Shown: positions 37,488-49,861 of the stretch, piece after piece
Layout: every line of letters begins with the position of its first letter
Position numbering within the stretch: the first letter of the stretch is position 1
Source: Microbulbifer celer
GTDB taxonomy: Bacteria; Pseudomonadota; Gammaproteobacteria; Pseudomonadales; Cellvibrionaceae
Direction of reading: 5' to 3'
DNA: 64,000 nt
Assembly: GCF_020991125.1 (NCBI RefSeq)
Contig: NZ_CP087715.1
Span: 1,825,501 to 1,889,500 of the forward strand
The notes under the pieces: generated by a model
Databases searched by the model: none
The model's input: the letters and a program-made list of their open reading frames with translations, nothing else
Told to the model about the DNA's origin: nothing
Made by a program: the position numbers and the translations under genes

Positions 37488-37524
37488 ATGGCCATTGACG
37501 GGCGCCATATTGCGGCCCGGCCGC

Positions 37525-37554
37525 CAGGCGACAGCGTGATTACGCTGTCGCCTG
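37525..37554 (+). terminator. 13 bp perfect hairpin after the small secreted protein pair
   Basis: CAGGCGACAGCGT, loop GATT, ACGCTGTCGCCTG. The stem is very stable but no T run follows, so the termination efficiency is uncertain. Confidence 0.6.
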
Positions 37555-37639
37555 CTAAACTCATCTTGGGCTGAGGCCTTTCACTCGTTTTCCTGCCTCC
37601 CCGCTGAACGCAATCTCTGCACAAATTCAAGCGGCAAGT

Positions 37640-38326
37640 ATGAGTAACCACGAGCGCACCCGAATTACTCCGAATCGCGAGGCATACGAATGTCTGGATT
37701 CCAGCAGCCTCCAACTGGACAAGCGTCTGCCTCCGGGTAATACCTCGGATCGCATCGCACTGGGCGTCGTGAATCTGCTGCGCTTTATTGCCGACACTTT
37801 TTTTGCCAAGCGCTACGGTAACCGCGCTATTGTCCTGGAGACAGTCGCGGCCGTACCCGGCATGGTCGGCGGCACGCTACAGCACCTGAAATGTCTGCGC
37901 CGCCTGTGCGACGATGACGGCTGGATTTTTACCCTGCTGGATGAAGCCGAAAACGAGCGCATGCACCTGATGACGTTCATGGAAATCATCCATCCCACCT
38001 GGTATGAGCGGCTGATTGTGGTAATCGTGCAAGCGATTTTCTACAACGCCTTCTTTCTACTGTATCTGATTTCCGATAAAACCGCGCACCGCCTGGTGGG
38101 ATATTTTGAAGAGGAGGCCGTAGTCAGTTATACGCTCTACCTGGAGCGAATCGACGATGGTCATGAGGAGAACGTGCCAGCCCCGCAGGTGGCGATTGAC
38201 TATTGGGGCTTGCCGGAAGACGCGCGACTACGTGAGGTGGTGGAGATCATCCGAGCGGATGAAGTGATGCACCGCGACACCAATCACCAGTTTGCGGATC
38301 TGATTGCTTCGGGGAAGCACTATTGA
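37640..38326 (+). CDS. aox: Alternative oxidase (cyanide-insensitive quinol oxidase)
   Basis: The 228-residue protein has all di-iron ligands of the AOX family: E67 (LET), E106 and H109 (NERMHL), E158 (FEEEA), E208 and H211 (RADEVMH). Two membrane-associated helices lie near 63-85 and 122-145. It oxidises ubiquinol directly to water without proton pumping. Bacterial AOX genes are scattered and often tied to nitric-oxide or cyanide stress; no such regulator is adjacent here. Confidence 0.95.
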   Translation: MSNHERTRITPNREAYECLDSSSLQLDKRLPPGNTSDRIALGVVNLLRFIADTFFAKRYGNRAIVLETVAAVPGMVGGTLQHLKCLRRLCDDDGWIFTLLDEAENERMHLMTFMEIIHPTWYERLIVVIVQAIFYNAFFLLYLISDKTAHRLVGYFEEEAVVSYTLYLERIDDGHEENVPAPQVAIDYWGLPEDARLREVVEIIRADEVMHRDTNHQFADLIASGKHY

Positions 38327-38352
38327 GCCGGACAGGACCTCCGGGGGCCGAA

Positions 38353-38820
38353 TCAGTAGAGAAACGTTGCGGTGCCGGTGGCAATCAGTTCCTGCTTGTC
38401 GTTATGCAGTTCCATACGCGATACGACCAGTTTATTACCCACCCGTAGAATTTTACCTTCGCACACAAAACGCTCCCCGCGACCAGGCTTCAGATAATCT
38501 ACCCGCATATCCACGGTACCGAGCCGGATCAACCGCTGTATTTTTTCTTCCCAGTCGATTGCACCGCCCATGCGGTGATAAGCGGCGACCATCGCGGTGA
38601 GACCGCCCACGGTGTCCAGCGCGGTAGCAATAACACCACCGTGCAGAATTTCCTGGAAATGGTTGCCGATCAATTGCGGTTTAAGATCAAACGCTGCGGA
38701 CAGCGTCTGATTATCCAGGTCAAAATCGTGCAACTTGAGGCCGATCTCCCGCACAAAGGGGATATCGCCAAATATCCCCTCTACCAGTGATCGGAATTCC
38801 GCGGGCGACGGCTCGCTCAT
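38353..38820 (-). CDS. Hotdog-fold thioesterase, YigI/PaaI-like
   Basis: The 155-residue protein has the PaaI/4HBT signature [20 protein letters not shown] (residues 60-79) in the central helix and the [19 protein letters not shown] strand-loop before it. It probably cleaves acyl-CoA thioesters in the cytoplasm. Its ATG overlaps the sthA stop by 4 nt (ATGA), so the two are coupled. Its specific substrate is unknown. Confidence 0.85.
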   Translation of the reverse strand: MSEPSPAEFRSLVEGIFGDIPFVREIGLKLHDFDLDNQTLSAAFDLKPQLIGNHFQEILHGGVIATALDTVGGLTAMVAAYHRMGGAIDWEEKIQRLIRLGTVDMRVDYLKPGRGERFVCEGKILRVGNKLVVSRMELHNDKQELIATGTATFLY

Positions 38821-40214
38821 AGACGCGTAATCCGGTTCAGCCCGTCCAGCGCGGCACTGCGATACGCCTCGGCCATGGTCGGGTAGTTGAAGGTAGTATT
38901 CACGAAGAAATCGATACTGTTATTCGGCGCCGGCTGTTTCATGATGGCCTGACCGATGTGCACGATCTCCGCCGCCTCGGCACCAAAGCAATGAATGCCG
39001 AGAATTTCTCGGGTTTCAATGTGAAACAGGATTTTCAGCATTCCCACACGCTCGCCGGATATCTGCGCGCGTGCGGTGTGCTTGAACAGTGCACGACCAA
39101 CTTCGTATGGTACTTTGGCGTTGGTCAGCTCGGTCTCTGTCTTACCGACGGAGGAAATCTCCGGCAACGTATAAATACCGGTAGGCGCGTCTTCGATAAC
39201 ACGATGGCCACGGCCTGCGATCGCAGAAGCTACCGCCCTGCCCTGATCGTAAGACGCACTGGCGAGACTTGGCCAGCCGATGACGTCGCCGACAGCGTAA
39301 ATATTTTCAACCGAAGTACAGTAGTGTTCATCGACCGCCAGCTGACCCCGATGGTTGGCTTCGAGGCCAATATTCTCAAGCCCGAGAGTACCCGTGTTAC
39401 CGGAACGCCCGTTACACCACAGCAGCGCATCTGCAGAGATCCGTTTGCCGGATTGCATTTCCATGGTTACGCCGCGGTCGGTACCGACCACCTTGGCGTA
39501 CTCTTCCCGGTGACGCACGGTAACGCCCATATCCCGCAGGTGGTAACTCAGTGCGTCAGAAATCTCGTCGTCGAGGAATTCCAGCAGATGGTTACGGCTG
39601 TTGATCAAATCTACCTTGATCCCCAGGCCGGCGAAAATGGAAGCGTATTCACAGCCGATGACCCCGGCACCGTAAATGACGATGGCCTGTGGTGTGTGCT
39701 CCATGTCCAGAATGGTGTCGCTGTCGTAGACACGGGGATGATCGAAGTCGACATCGGCCGGACGATAAGGGCGCGAGCCGGTCGCTACGATGAATTTTTC
39801 CGAGCAGATAATCTCGCGCGCACCGTCAACCAGCTGTACCACGATACTGTTTGCATCACGGAACTGAGCGTCACCGACAATCAGGTCAACACGGTTACGC
39901 GCGTAGAAACTGGTGTGCATTTCCACTTGGTAGGAAATGACCTTGTTCACCGTGCGCATTACCTGAGGAAAGGTCAAACGACGTGGCTCACCCAGCGCAC
40001 GGAACACACTTTGCGTGTTGTAGCGCATCAGTTGCTTGACGGAATGACGCAGTGCCTTGGAGGGAATGGTGCCCTTGTGGGTACAGTTACCCCCCACTGC
40101 GGAACTGCGCTCGACCACGGCCACGCGCATGCCCTTTTTAGCGGCACTCATGGCCGCGGCCTCACCAGCGGGCCCAGAACCGATTACCACCAGATCGTAC
40201 TTGGAATCTGCCAT
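38817..40214 (-). CDS. sthA: Soluble pyridine nucleotide transhydrogenase
   Basis: The 465-residue flavoprotein has the FAD motif [17 protein letters not shown] (about 11-27), the SthA-type [17 protein letters not shown] in which the second redox Cys is replaced, an NAD motif [17 protein letters not shown], and a C-terminal dimerisation domain. It converts NADPH plus NAD+ to NADP+ plus NADH. Its place after the nqr operon suggests linkage of NADH supply and Na+ pumping (inference). Confidence 0.95.
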   Translation of the reverse strand: MADSKYDLVVIGSGPAGEAAAMSAAKKGMRVAVVERSSAVGGNCTHKGTIPSKALRHSVKQLMRYNTQSVFRALGEPRRLTFPQVMRTVNKVISYQVEMHTSFYARNRVDLIVGDAQFRDANSIVVQLVDGAREIICSEKFIVATGSRPYRPADVDFDHPRVYDSDTILDMEHTPQAIVIYGAGVIGCEYASIFAGLGIKVDLINSRNHLLEFLDDEISDALSYHLRDMGVTVRHREEYAKVVGTDRGVTMEMQSGKRISADALLWCNGRSGNTGTLGLENIGLEANHRGQLAVDEHYCTSVENIYAVGDVIGWPSLASASYDQGRAVASAIAGRGHRVIEDAPTGIYTLPEISSVGKTETELTNAKVPYEVGRALFKHTARAQISGERVGMLKILFHIETREILGIHCFGAEAAEIVHIGQAIMKQPAPNNSIDFFVNTTFNYPTMAEAYRSAALDGLNRITRL

Positions 40215-40288
40215 CGACTATTCTGACTCTTATTTCGTTAAAAACTGACTCTGTTATTTGCTAATCCAGGAGGTCAAGCCAGCACACA

Positions 40289-40543
40289 TCAGTGCTTTGG
40301 CTTGGACGCATCATATGCGAGATCCGCGCGCGCCGTCTTTGCTTCGGCAATCTTGCGTTGACGTTCCTGTTCTTTTTCGCACTCGTCGTCATCGCCTCCA
40401 CAGATATCGCAATCACGCTTCATGCCAATATTGTTCAAACCACCACAGGAGCCTTTGAGGGGCTTGTTTTGAACAATGGCACCCAGTGCCATACCGGTAA
40501 TGATCAGCAACATCACCACGAACGCAAGGATATAAATAGTCAC
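40289..40543 (-). CDS. nqrM: Na+-NQR maturation factor NqrM
   Basis: The 84-residue protein has one N-terminal membrane helix (about 3-24) and the family motif SCGGLNNIGMKRDCDICGG with cysteines 33, 45, 48 and 55. NqrM is needed to place iron in the NqrD/NqrE Cys4 site. It starts 2 nt after the apbE stop, the usual order nqrF-apbE-nqrM. Confidence 0.95.
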   Translation of the reverse strand: MTIYILAFVVMLLIITGMALGAIVQNKPLKGSCGGLNNIGMKRDCDICGGDDDECEKEQERQRKIAEAKTARADLAYDASKPKH

Positions 40544-40545
40544 GG

Positions 40546-41553
40546 TTACCTCCCCTGACTTTCAAGATACGGAGAAAAAGCAGTGCTTGATTGCTCCTCA
40601 AAACCGTCATCGGTCTTGACCAGCATGAACACGGCAAGGTTGTCCTTCTCCGCCAATTTTAATCCGGCTTCCGCCCCCATCACATTAATGGCGGTCGCCA
40701 GGCCATCGGCCTCGGCACAGGTATCTGCGATTACCGTGACCGATGCCAACCGATGCTCAACCGGGTATCCGGTACGCGGGTCGATGGTATGCGTAAAGCG
40801 TTTTCCATCACGCTCGTAATAATTGCGATAGTCGCCGGAGGTCGCTATCGACTTACCGCTCACCGCGATGGGCTTCTGCACGACCTGCCCCGCAGACGGA
40901 CGCTCGATCCCTATGCGCCACGGTGCGCCGGTTGCGTTGTGACCCAAGGTGCGCAACTCGCCACCGACCTCCACCAGATAGTTGGTGATGCCCTTGGACT
41001 CCAGCAACTCAGCAACACGGTCAACGCCGTGTCCTTTGGCAATCGCCGACAGGTCGATGAACACGTCCCTGGATTTAGTCAGGGTATTTCCAGACAACGT
41101 CAGAGCGTCGGAACCTACCTGAGCTCGGAGCTTGTTGATCTCTTCATCGGACGGGACGGTTTCCGGTTCAGGATCCGGCCCGAACCCCCACAGATTCACC
41201 AGGGGCCCCACCGTCACATCGAAAGCACCACTGCTCTGTTGATAGATAGTCTTGGACAGACCAACGATCAATGCCAGGTTGTCGGACAGCGCTACCGCGT
41301 CCCCCACCGCTACGTCATTGGCTCGCATCAGTTCCGAGTCCGGGATGTAGGTCGACATTTCCTGGTTGACCGCCACGAGCTCTGCGTCAATATCGGCTTT
41401 CAGCGATTCGCGACTGACTTCCGCGGGTGCCGCTACCACAGTAATGTGGTAGCGGGTACCCATGGTCGGGCCAGACAGCTTCCAGCTGGACTCTTCTGCG
41501 GAGCAGGCTGCCAGCAGCAACACACCCAAGAAGGTCAGAAACGGTTTCATCAT
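40546..41553 (-). CDS. apbE: FAD:protein FMN transferase (lipoprotein)
   Basis: The 335-residue protein starts at MMKPFLTFLGVLLLAAC, giving a lipobox LLAAC; an upstream in-frame extension would cross the terminator hairpin. ApbE motifs are visible: GPTMGTRYHITV, FDVTVGPLVNLWGFGP, LSAIAKGHGVD and FTHTIDPRTGYPV (catalytic His/Asp). It attaches FMN covalently to Thr residues of NqrB and NqrC in the periplasm. Confidence 0.96.
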   Translation of the reverse strand: MMKPFLTFLGVLLLAACSAEESSWKLSGPTMGTRYHITVVAAPAEVSRESLKADIDAELVAVNQEMSTYIPDSELMRANDVAVGDAVALSDNLALIVGLSKTIYQQSSGAFDVTVGPLVNLWGFGPDPEPETVPSDEEINKLRAQVGSDALTLSGNTLTKSRDVFIDLSAIAKGHGVDRVAELLESKGITNYLVEVGGELRTLGHNATGAPWRIGIERPSAGQVVQKPIAVSGKSIATSGDYRNYYERDGKRFTHTIDPRTGYPVEHRLASVTVIADTCAEADGLATAINVMGAEAGLKLAEKDNLAVFMLVKTDDGFEEQSSTAFSPYLESQGR

Positions 41554-41573
41554 CTTGGTACCGAACCGTAAAT

Positions 41574-41610
41574 ACAAAAACAGGGCCGAAAACTGCGGCC
41601 CTGTTTTTGT
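41574..41610 (-). terminator. Strong hairpin between nqrF and apbE
   Basis: The 15 bp perfect arms at 41574-41588 and 41596-41610 have a 7-nt loop. On the minus strand the right part of the stem ends in CTGTTTTTGT followed by ATTT, a rho-independent terminator. It should lower apbE and nqrM expression relative to the six structural genes. Confidence 0.85.
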
Positions 41611-41641
41611 GGTTGTTGTTATACAGCCCATCACTCGATGA

Positions 41642-42868
41642 TCAGCCGCCGAAGTCGTCGAGCAGGATGTTGTCATCCTCTACGCCGAGATCTTTCAGCA
41701 TTTTGATAACCGAGGCGTTCATCATGGGCGGCCCACACATGTAGTACTCACAGTCTTCCGGTGCCGGATGGTCCTTCAGATAATTTTCATACACTACGGT
41801 GTGGATGAAGCCGGTATACCCTTCCCAGTTATCTTCCGGTTGCGGGTCAGACAGTGCAACGTGCCACTGGAAATTGTCAAACTCTTCCTGCAGGCCGTTG
41901 TAGTCTTCTTCATAGAACATTTCACGCAGGGAGCGCGCGCCGTACCAGAAGCTGATCTTGCGCGAACTGTGCAGACGCTTCAACTGGTCAAAGATGTGCG
42001 AACGCATCGGCGCCATACCGGCACCGCCACCGATGAATACCATCTCGTTATCGGTATCCTTGGCGAAGAACTCACCGAAGGGACCGTATACGCGCATCTT
42101 GTCACCAGGTTTCAGGTTGAAGACGTAGGAAGACATCTGGCCCGGCGGAATACCTTCGGTGCGTGGAGGCGGTGTGGCGATACGGATGTTGAATTTAACA
42201 ACACCTTTCTCTTCCGGGTAGTTGGCCATGGAGTAGGCGCGAACCACAGGCTCGTCTACTTTCGACTCCAGTTTGAAGAAACCGAAGTTCTCCCAGTCGC
42301 CGCGGTACTCTTCTTCGATATCGAAATCAGAGAATTTCACATGATGGGGCGGCGCCTCCAGCTGGACGTAACCGCCAGCGCGGAAGTCGACGTTCTCGCC
42401 TTCGGGCAGCTTCAGGGTCAGCTCTTTAATGAAAGTAGCCACGTTGGGGTTGGACTCCACAGTGCACTCCCACTGCTTCACACCGAACACCTCTTCCGGC
42501 ACTTCGATTTTCATGTCCTGCTTGACCGCTACCTGACAAGACAGGCGCTTACCCTCTTTGGCCTCACGGGGAGTGAAGTGCGCCGCTTCGGTCGGCAGCA
42601 TATCGCCACCACCTTCGTTCACGGTACATACACACTGGGCGCAGCTGCCACCACCGCCACAGGCAGAGGCGAGGAACAGGTTGTTCGCTGCCAGTGTCTG
42701 CAACAGTTTGCCGCCAGCCGGAACGGTGAGCGTCTTCTCACCGTTGACCACGATGTTGACGTCCCCGGTGTTCACCAGGCGCGAGCGTGCCACCAAAATG
42801 ATTGCCACCAGCGCGAGCACGATCACGGTGAACATGCCGACGCCAAAATAAATATCTGTTAATTCCAT
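41642..42868 (-). CDS. nqrF: Na+-translocating NADH:quinone reductase subunit F
   Basis: The 408-residue protein has an N-terminal membrane helix (about 10-27), a 2Fe-2S ferredoxin domain with C70, C76, C79 and C111 (the V. cholerae positions), then FAD- and NADH-binding domains ([34 protein letters not shown]). It takes electrons from NADH into the pump. Confidence 0.97.
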   Translation of the reverse strand: MELTDIYFGVGMFTVIVLALVAIILVARSRLVNTGDVNIVVNGEKTLTVPAGGKLLQTLAANNLFLASACGGGGSCAQCVCTVNEGGGDMLPTEAAHFTPREAKEGKRLSCQVAVKQDMKIEVPEEVFGVKQWECTVESNPNVATFIKELTLKLPEGENVDFRAGGYVQLEAPPHHVKFSDFDIEEEYRGDWENFGFFKLESKVDEPVVRAYSMANYPEEKGVVKFNIRIATPPPRTEGIPPGQMSSYVFNLKPGDKMRVYGPFGEFFAKDTDNEMVFIGGGAGMAPMRSHIFDQLKRLHSSRKISFWYGARSLREMFYEEDYNGLQEEFDNFQWHVALSDPQPEDNWEGYTGFIHTVVYENYLKDHPAPEDCEYYMCGPPMMNASVIKMLKDLGVEDDNILLDDFGG

Positions 42869-42886
42869 GTTATTCGACCTCCCCGT

Positions 42887-43495
42887 TTAGATATCGATGC
42901 CGCCGAAGGACATGAAGCCCAGCGACATGAGACCAACGGTAATGAAGGTGATACCCAGGCCTTTCAGGCCGTTAGGTACATCGCTGTACTTCATACGCTC
43001 GCGAATACCCGCCAGAGCGGTAATCGCCAGCGCCCAGCCGAGGCCGGCACCGAAGCCGTAGGCAACACTTTCACCCAAATTGTATTCGCGCTCTACCATG
43101 AACAGTGAAGCACCCATGATGGCGCAGTTCACGGTAATCAGCGGCAGGAATACACCCAGCGCGTTGTACAGCGCCGGTACAAACTTATCCAGGAACATCT
43201 CCAGGATCTGTACCAGAGCCGCAATAACGCCGATGTAAGACAGCAGACCAAGGAAGCTCAGGTCCACATCCGGGAACCCGGCCCACGCCAGTGCGCCGTC
43301 TTTCAGCAGGTAGGTGTAAATCAGGTTGTTCACCGGAACGGTGATGGTCAGTACTACGATAACCGCAACACCCAGACCAATCGCCGCTTCAACCTTCTTG
43401 GAAACCGCCAGGAAGGTACACATCCCGAGGAAGAAGGCCAACGCCATGTTTTCAATGAAAACGGCGCGAACGATAAGAGAAATAAAATGTTCCAT
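42887..43495 (-). CDS. nqrE: Na+-translocating NADH:quinone reductase subunit E
   Basis: The 202-residue protein has six membrane helices in the mirrored NqrD/NqrE arrangement. The iron-site cysteines are present in [10 protein letters not shown] and [10 protein letters not shown]. Together with NqrD it holds the intramembrane iron centre in the electron path. It sits 4 nt after nqrD. Confidence 0.97.
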   Translation of the reverse strand: MEHFISLIVRAVFIENMALAFFLGMCTFLAVSKKVEAAIGLGVAVIVVLTITVPVNNLIYTYLLKDGALAWAGFPDVDLSFLGLLSYIGVIAALVQILEMFLDKFVPALYNALGVFLPLITVNCAIMGASLFMVEREYNLGESVAYGFGAGLGWALAITALAGIRERMKYSDVPNGLKGLGITFITVGLMSLGFMSFGGIDI

Positions 43496-43498
43496 CTA

Positions 43499-44173
43499 TC
43501 AGGCCTCCTGTTGCGCCAACGGAATTTTAGAGTTGGACGCAATCTTGAACTCGTCTTCTTCCACCTGCGCCGGCTTCCAGGTACGGATTGCCCAGATAAA
43601 CAGGCCAATCAGGAAGAAGGCACTGGGCGGCAACAGCAGCATGCCGTTCGGCACATACCAGCCACCGTTATTCACAGTAGACAGGAGCTCGACACCGAAC
43701 AGTTTGCCCGCACCAAAGAGTTCACGCACTACGGCGAGACCGATCAGGATCACACTGTAGCCAAGACCGTTACCGACACCGTCGAAGAAGCTGTCTTTGG
43801 GACCGTGCTTCATGGCGAAGGCTTCGGCGCGGCCCATCACGATACAGTTGGTGATGATCAGGCCAACGAATACCGACAGCTGCTTGGAGATGTCGAATGC
43901 GTAGGCCTTGAGGACCTGGTCTACGAGGATTACCAACGAGGCGATCACGGTCATCTGCACGATAATCCGGATGCTGTTGGGGATCTGCTTACGGATCAGG
44001 GAAACCGCGGTGTTGGAGAACGCGGTTACCGTGGTCAGCGCGATACACATTACCAGCGTCACCTGCAGTGAGCTGGTTACCGCCAGCGCGGAGCAGATAC
44101 CGAGGATCTGCAACGCAATGGGGTTATTGTTGAAAATCGGCTCCAGCAGAGTGTCTTTCAATTTCATGCTCAT
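43499..44173 (-). CDS. nqrD: Na+-translocating NADH:quinone reductase subunit D
   Basis: The 224-residue protein has six helices, with iron-site cysteines in [10 protein letters not shown] and [12 protein letters not shown] and the family segment [20 protein letters not shown]. It pairs with NqrE across the membrane. Its ATG lies 2 nt after the nqrC stop. Confidence 0.97.
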   Translation of the reverse strand: MSMKLKDTLLEPIFNNNPIALQILGICSALAVTSSLQVTLVMCIALTTVTAFSNTAVSLIRKQIPNSIRIIVQMTVIASLVILVDQVLKAYAFDISKQLSVFVGLIITNCIVMGRAEAFAMKHGPKDSFFDGVGNGLGYSVILIGLAVVRELFGAGKLFGVELLSTVNNGGWYVPNGMLLLPPSAFFLIGLFIWAIRTWKPAQVEEDEFKIASNSKIPLAQQEA

Positions 44174-44175
44174 AC

Positions 44176-44958
44176 TTACGCCTCCCCTGCTTTCAGGTTC
44201 TCGAGGAAGGGACCAAAGCCCTCACTGCCCAGCCAGAAGTTGATCAGGTTGTTAACGCCCCTGCTGGTCAGAGTGGCGCCGGACAGACCGTCAACCTGGT
44301 GCACCGCGTTGGCGCTGCCCGGGTCGACACTACCCTTGATTACGCTGATATCCACAGAACCTTCACCATCGAAGACCTGCTTGCCTTCCCACTGCGCTTT
44401 CCAGCGAGGGTTATCCACTTCACCACCCAGTCCCGGAGTTTCCTTGTGCTCGTAAAAGCCAAGGCCGGCAACGGTTTTCAGGTCGTTTTCCAGCGCGAGG
44501 AAGCCGTACATCTGCCCCCACAGGCCAGCACCGCGAACCGGCAGAATGATTCGCTGCAGCTCACCATTTTTCTCTACCAGGTACACCTCTTTGGTGTTTT
44601 CACGGCGGATGATATTGGCGGTATCCTGATCCGATGGCAGCTTTTCACTGGAATCCGGAATCTTGGCGGCAGCGCGACCACTACCACCGACAGGCGCCTC
44701 GTCAGTGAACTTGCCAGTGCGCAAATCCACGTACTTGGTCGTCACGGACTCGAACTCATCTTCGATCACCTTGGCGTCGTGCTGATTAGCATCGATCAGG
44801 CCACCGGCCATCAAAACGTTGCGCTTCCGGTCCAGGGCGGCATTTGCTTCCTGCTTTGGTTTCAGCATTACCGCCGCAGTGGACACCACAACAGAACAGA
44901 CGATACACAGAACCAGCGCTACCAGCAGTGTACCTTTTACGGAATCTTTATTAGCCAC
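44176..44958 (-). CDS. nqrC: Na+-translocating NADH:quinone reductase subunit C
   Basis: The 260-residue protein starts at GTG 44958 (GTG GCT AAT AAA), behind GGAGG and overlapping the nqrB stop by 8 nt. One N-terminal helix (about 9-30) precedes a periplasmic FMN-binding domain. The flavinylation motif SGATLTSRG contains the Thr modified by ApbE. Confidence 0.96.
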   Translation of the reverse strand: MANKDSVKGTLLVALVLCIVCSVVVSTAAVMLKPKQEANAALDRKRNVLMAGGLIDANQHDAKVIEDEFESVTTKYVDLRTGKFTDEAPVGGSGRAAAKIPDSSEKLPSDQDTANIIRRENTKEVYLVEKNGELQRIILPVRGAGLWGQMYGFLALENDLKTVAGLGFYEHKETPGLGGEVDNPRWKAQWEGKQVFDGEGSVDISVIKGSVDPGSANAVHQVDGLSGATLTSRGVNNLINFWLGSEGFGPFLENLKAGEA

Positions 44959-46162
44959 GTGCCAACCTCCGTTTGATATGGGACTGCACCACGAAGTGGT
45001 CAAACAGTGGCGCGAACAGGTTGGCGAACAGAATCGCCAGCATCATGCCTTCCGGGAAGGCAGGGTTCACCACGCGAATGAGAACACACATTACGCCGAT
45101 AAGAATGCCGTACCACCAGCGACCGGCGTCGGTCATGGCGGCGGATACCGGATCGGTGGTCATGAAGATCAGGCCAAACGCGAAACCGCCCACCACCAGG
45201 TGCCAGTACCAGGGCACACCAAACATCGGGTTGGTGTCTGAGCCGATGAAGTTGAACATTGTGGCCGTGGCCATCATGCCCAGCAGGGTACCGGCAACAA
45301 TGCGCCAGCTGGCAATCTTCATGCCGATCAGGATCACGCCGGCAATCAGCATTGCCAAGGTTGAGGTCTCACCAATGGAGCCCTGCATCTTGCCGAAGAA
45401 AGCATCCATCCAGGTCAGCTGACCACCAGTAACACCGACAATACCATTCTGGATGCCGTCACTTGCCATGACTGACAACGCAGTCGCACCGGTGTAGCCG
45501 TCAACCGCGGTCCATACCGCGTCACCGGACATAGCCGCCGGGTAAGCGAAGAACAGGAACGCACGACCGGTCAGTGCCGGGTTGAGGAAGTTTTTGCCGG
45601 TACCACCGAACACTTCCTTACCGATCACCACACCGAAGCTGATGCCCATGGCCACCATCCACAGCGGTATATCCGGGGGACAGGTCAGCGCGAACAGAAT
45701 GGAAGTAACGAAGAAGCCTTCGTTGACTTCATGGCCGCGAACTGCCGCAAACAGCACTTCCCAGATACCACCGACGATGAAAGTCACCGCATAGATGGGC
45801 AGGAAGTACATGGCACCGTAGACCAGGTTGTCCCACAGGCTGTTGGCGTCGTAGCCGGACAGCGCACCGATGATGGCATGACGCCAACCGGACAGGTCCA
45901 CGCTCTCCATGCCGCCGATGATGGTGTTGGCCTGGAAGCCCAGGTTCCACATACCGTAGAACATCGGGATCATGGCGCACGCCCAAACGGTGATCATGAT
46001 GCGTTTCAGGTCGATGCCGTCACGCACATGCGCAGTCGTCTTGGTGCGATCGGCGGGCTGGAACAGACCCGTGTCAATCGCTTCATACAGCGCGTAGAAC
46101 TTTTCGTATTTGCCGCCTTTATGGAAATGCGGCTCCATATTGTCGAGTAATTTGCGCAGCAT
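44951..46162 (-). CDS. nqrB: Na+-translocating NADH:quinone reductase subunit B
   Basis: The 403-residue protein is the main membrane subunit with about ten helices, and is thought to carry the Na+ path. The FMN-attachment motif is TGATALSVM. The N-terminal [21 protein letters not shown] and [11 protein letters not shown] segments are typical of NqrB. It starts 2 nt after nqrA. Confidence 0.97.
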   Translation of the reverse strand: MLRKLLDNMEPHFHKGGKYEKFYALYEAIDTGLFQPADRTKTTAHVRDGIDLKRIMITVWACAMIPMFYGMWNLGFQANTIIGGMESVDLSGWRHAIIGALSGYDANSLWDNLVYGAMYFLPIYAVTFIVGGIWEVLFAAVRGHEVNEGFFVTSILFALTCPPDIPLWMVAMGISFGVVIGKEVFGGTGKNFLNPALTGRAFLFFAYPAAMSGDAVWTAVDGYTGATALSVMASDGIQNGIVGVTGGQLTWMDAFFGKMQGSIGETSTLAMLIAGVILIGMKIASWRIVAGTLLGMMATATMFNFIGSDTNPMFGVPWYWHLVVGGFAFGLIFMTTDPVSAAMTDAGRWWYGILIGVMCVLIRVVNPAFPEGMMLAILFANLFAPLFDHFVVQSHIKRRLARG

Positions 46163-46164
46163 CC

Positions 46165-47760
<1,596 letters not shown>

Positions 47761-48039
47761 AACTAAAAATCGAAAAGAAGAACCCCTGCTGCGAGGACTC
47801 AGGCCGTGACTCAATAGGGATTATGGGTCACTAGACGAAGAAAGCGCCAGGCCCCAGGCAGCAAAGACTACCATTGCCTCGGCAACCCGCAGTCTTTGCG
47901 CTCGTAATTTCCCGGCACACGGCAGCCCCGCAAAATCGCGCGCATTATAAGGATGGGGCAATCTCTTTACCAGAGCGTTCGGAGGGGATTGAGGCAGAAA
48001 GAGGGAAATTTTTGCTGAAAAAACAACAACTTTAGGGCA

Positions 48040-48064
48040 GGCAGGCGGGTTATACCCGCCTGCC
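48040..48064 (-). terminator. Hairpin after the GAPDH gene
   Basis: GGCAGGCGGGT, loop TAT, ACCCGCCTGCC: an 11 bp GC-rich stem 18 nt beyond the gap stop. On the minus strand a modest U-rich tract follows. The stretch 47761-48039 shows nothing else supportable. Confidence 0.7.
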
Positions 48065-48081
48065 TCAGGATCAACCTTGCA

Positions 48082-49539
48082 TCAATCCTTCTTTGGGAAC
48101 AGCTTGTAGCGAACGCCCGCCATATCCTCGAGGCAGCGCACTACCTGACAGCTGTAGCCGAACTCGTTGTCGTACCAGCAGTACAGCACGGCATTCTTGC
48201 CGTCGACGATGGTGGCAATGGAGTCGAACACACAGGCGCGACGGGAGCCGACGAAGTCGCTGGACACCACTTCCGGAGAGTTGGTGTAGTCGATCTGCTG
48301 ACGCAGCGGCGAGTGCAGCGCCACTTCGCGCATGTACTCATTCAACTCGTCCTTGGTGGTCTCCTGCCCCAGGTTCAGGTTCAGGATCGCCATGGACACG
48401 TTCGGCGTCGGTACGCGGATGGCATTGCCGGTGAGTTTACCCTTCAACTCTGGCAGCGCCTTGGCAACCGCTTTGGCGGCGCCGGTTTCGGTCAACACCA
48501 TATTCAGAGCCGCGGCGCGACCGCGACGTTCGCCCTTGTGATAGTTATCGATCAGATTCTGGTCGTTGGTGTAGGCGTGCACGGTTTCCACGTGCCCGTG
48601 CTCAACACCGTACCTGTCCATCATCGCCTTCAATACCGGCACGATCGCGTTGGTAGTACAGGAAGCCGCAGACAGGATTTTGTCATCATCCTTGATATCG
48701 CCGTTATTAATGCCATAGACGATGTTCTTGAGGTCGCCCTTGCCCGGCGCCGTCAGCAGAACCTTGGACGCACCCCTGGACTCGAGATGCTGGGACAAGC
48801 CTTCTTCATCACGCCATACGCCGGTGCTGTCTACGATCAGCGCATTGTTGATGCCGTGCTGGGTGTAATCCACTTCCTGCGGGCTGTTGGCGTAGATGAT
48901 TTTGATCTCATTGCCGTTGCAGATCAGGGTATTGGTCTCTTCATCCACCCGGATGGTGCCATTGAAAGCGCCGTGTACGGAATCGCGACGCAGCAGGGAG
49001 GCGCGCTTGACCAGGTCGTTGTCCGCTTTGCCCTTGCGCAGCACGATGGCCCGCAGGCGCAGCACATCGCCACTACCGGCTTTATCGATCAGCAGGCGCG
49101 CCACCAGACGGCCGATGCGGCCAAAGCCGTAGATCACCACGTCTTTGGGCTCCGGCAGCGGTTTGCCGGCACCTTCGGCTTCCGCCAGCTCATCACGCAC
49201 GAATTCATCGATGGTGCGACCGCGCTCGTCGCGCATGTACTTGTTGGTCAGGGTACCCAGATCGATATGTACTGGACCCAGGTCCAGCTTGCCGATGGCC
49301 TCCAGTACCGGGAAGGTTTCAAACTCGGAGAGTTCGTTCTCCTCCACCTGACGCACAAAGCGGTGCGCCTTCATGATGCTGAGCACCGAGCGGTTCACCA
49401 GGTTCTGGCCGTACATATAGATGCCGACGTTCTTTTCCCGGTTGAGTTTGCCGATCATCGGAATCATGGATTCCGCCAACGCTTCGCGCGCTTTCCAGTC
49501 CTTGAAAAAGTCCGCAGGCTTCGGTCGCTTCTGAGTCAC
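48082..49539 (-). CDS. gap: Glyceraldehyde-3-phosphate dehydrogenase, long proteobacterial form
   Basis: Starting at GTG 49539 (VTQKRPKPADFF), behind AGAGGTG, the protein has 485 residues. The start matches Pseudomonas-type GAPDH beginning MTQK. An N-terminal extension of about 130 residues precedes the Rossmann motif VVIYGFGRIGRLVARLL, the catalytic SAASCTTNAIVP and the C-terminal WYDNEFGYS. It interconverts glyceraldehyde-3-phosphate and 1,3-bisphosphoglycerate; the long form is often tied to gluconeogenesis. Confidence 0.94.
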   Translation of the reverse strand: MTQKRPKPADFFKDWKAREALAESMIPMIGKLNREKNVGIYMYGQNLVNRSVLSIMKAHRFVRQVEENELSEFETFPVLEAIGKLDLGPVHIDLGTLTNKYMRDERGRTIDEFVRDELAEAEGAGKPLPEPKDVVIYGFGRIGRLVARLLIDKAGSGDVLRLRAIVLRKGKADNDLVKRASLLRRDSVHGAFNGTIRVDEETNTLICNGNEIKIIYANSPQEVDYTQHGINNALIVDSTGVWRDEEGLSQHLESRGASKVLLTAPGKGDLKNIVYGINNGDIKDDDKILSAASCTTNAIVPVLKAMMDRYGVEHGHVETVHAYTNDQNLIDNYHKGERRGRAAALNMVLTETGAAKAVAKALPELKGKLTGNAIRVPTPNVSMAILNLNLGQETTKDELNEYMREVALHSPLRQQIDYTNSPEVVSSDFVGSRRACVFDSIATIVDGKNAVLYCWYDNEFGYSCQVVRCLEDMAGVRYKLFPKKD

Positions 49540-49681
49540 AGTCAGACACCTCTGAAGAGTGAAAAAATGGGTCCAGTCACACACCCGAAGATACCGTAAA
49601 GTGGGACGTCCCGGGGCGTGTGGCGCGCATTATGGGAATTCCCCAATTGCCGCGCAACCGACTGAAAAACAGGCAAAAAAC

Positions 49682-49696
49682 TGTAGTTAAACTACA
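49682..49696. promoter_or_regulatory. Palindrome in the gap-mfd divergent region
   Basis: TGTAGTTAAACTACA has 7 bp arms around a single A, and is preceded by AAAAAAC and followed by TTTTT. It could be an operator for gap or mfd, or a weak bidirectional terminator. The rest of 49540-49861 shows no other clear signal. Confidence 0.4.
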
Positions 49697-49861
49697 TTTT
49701 TCTACCGCCTGAACCGCTAGAAAAAGCCTAGCTCCCACCGGGGTTTTTTGCCCCAACCGCAAAGCATTCCAACCGGATTCCTGCACACCCGGGCTTTCAC
49801 CGCTACAATAGCGCACCCCTACCCCGGCAAGTGGCCTGAAAGCACGGAATTATAAGGAAAC

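Noticed and set aside
38958-42862. Long rightward frames opposite sthA, apbE and nqrF
   Set aside because: All three leftward genes are certain; the opposite frames show no domain or start signal.
48313-49599. 428-codon frame opposite gap
   Set aside because: The GAPDH frame has full catalytic motifs; the antisense frame has none.
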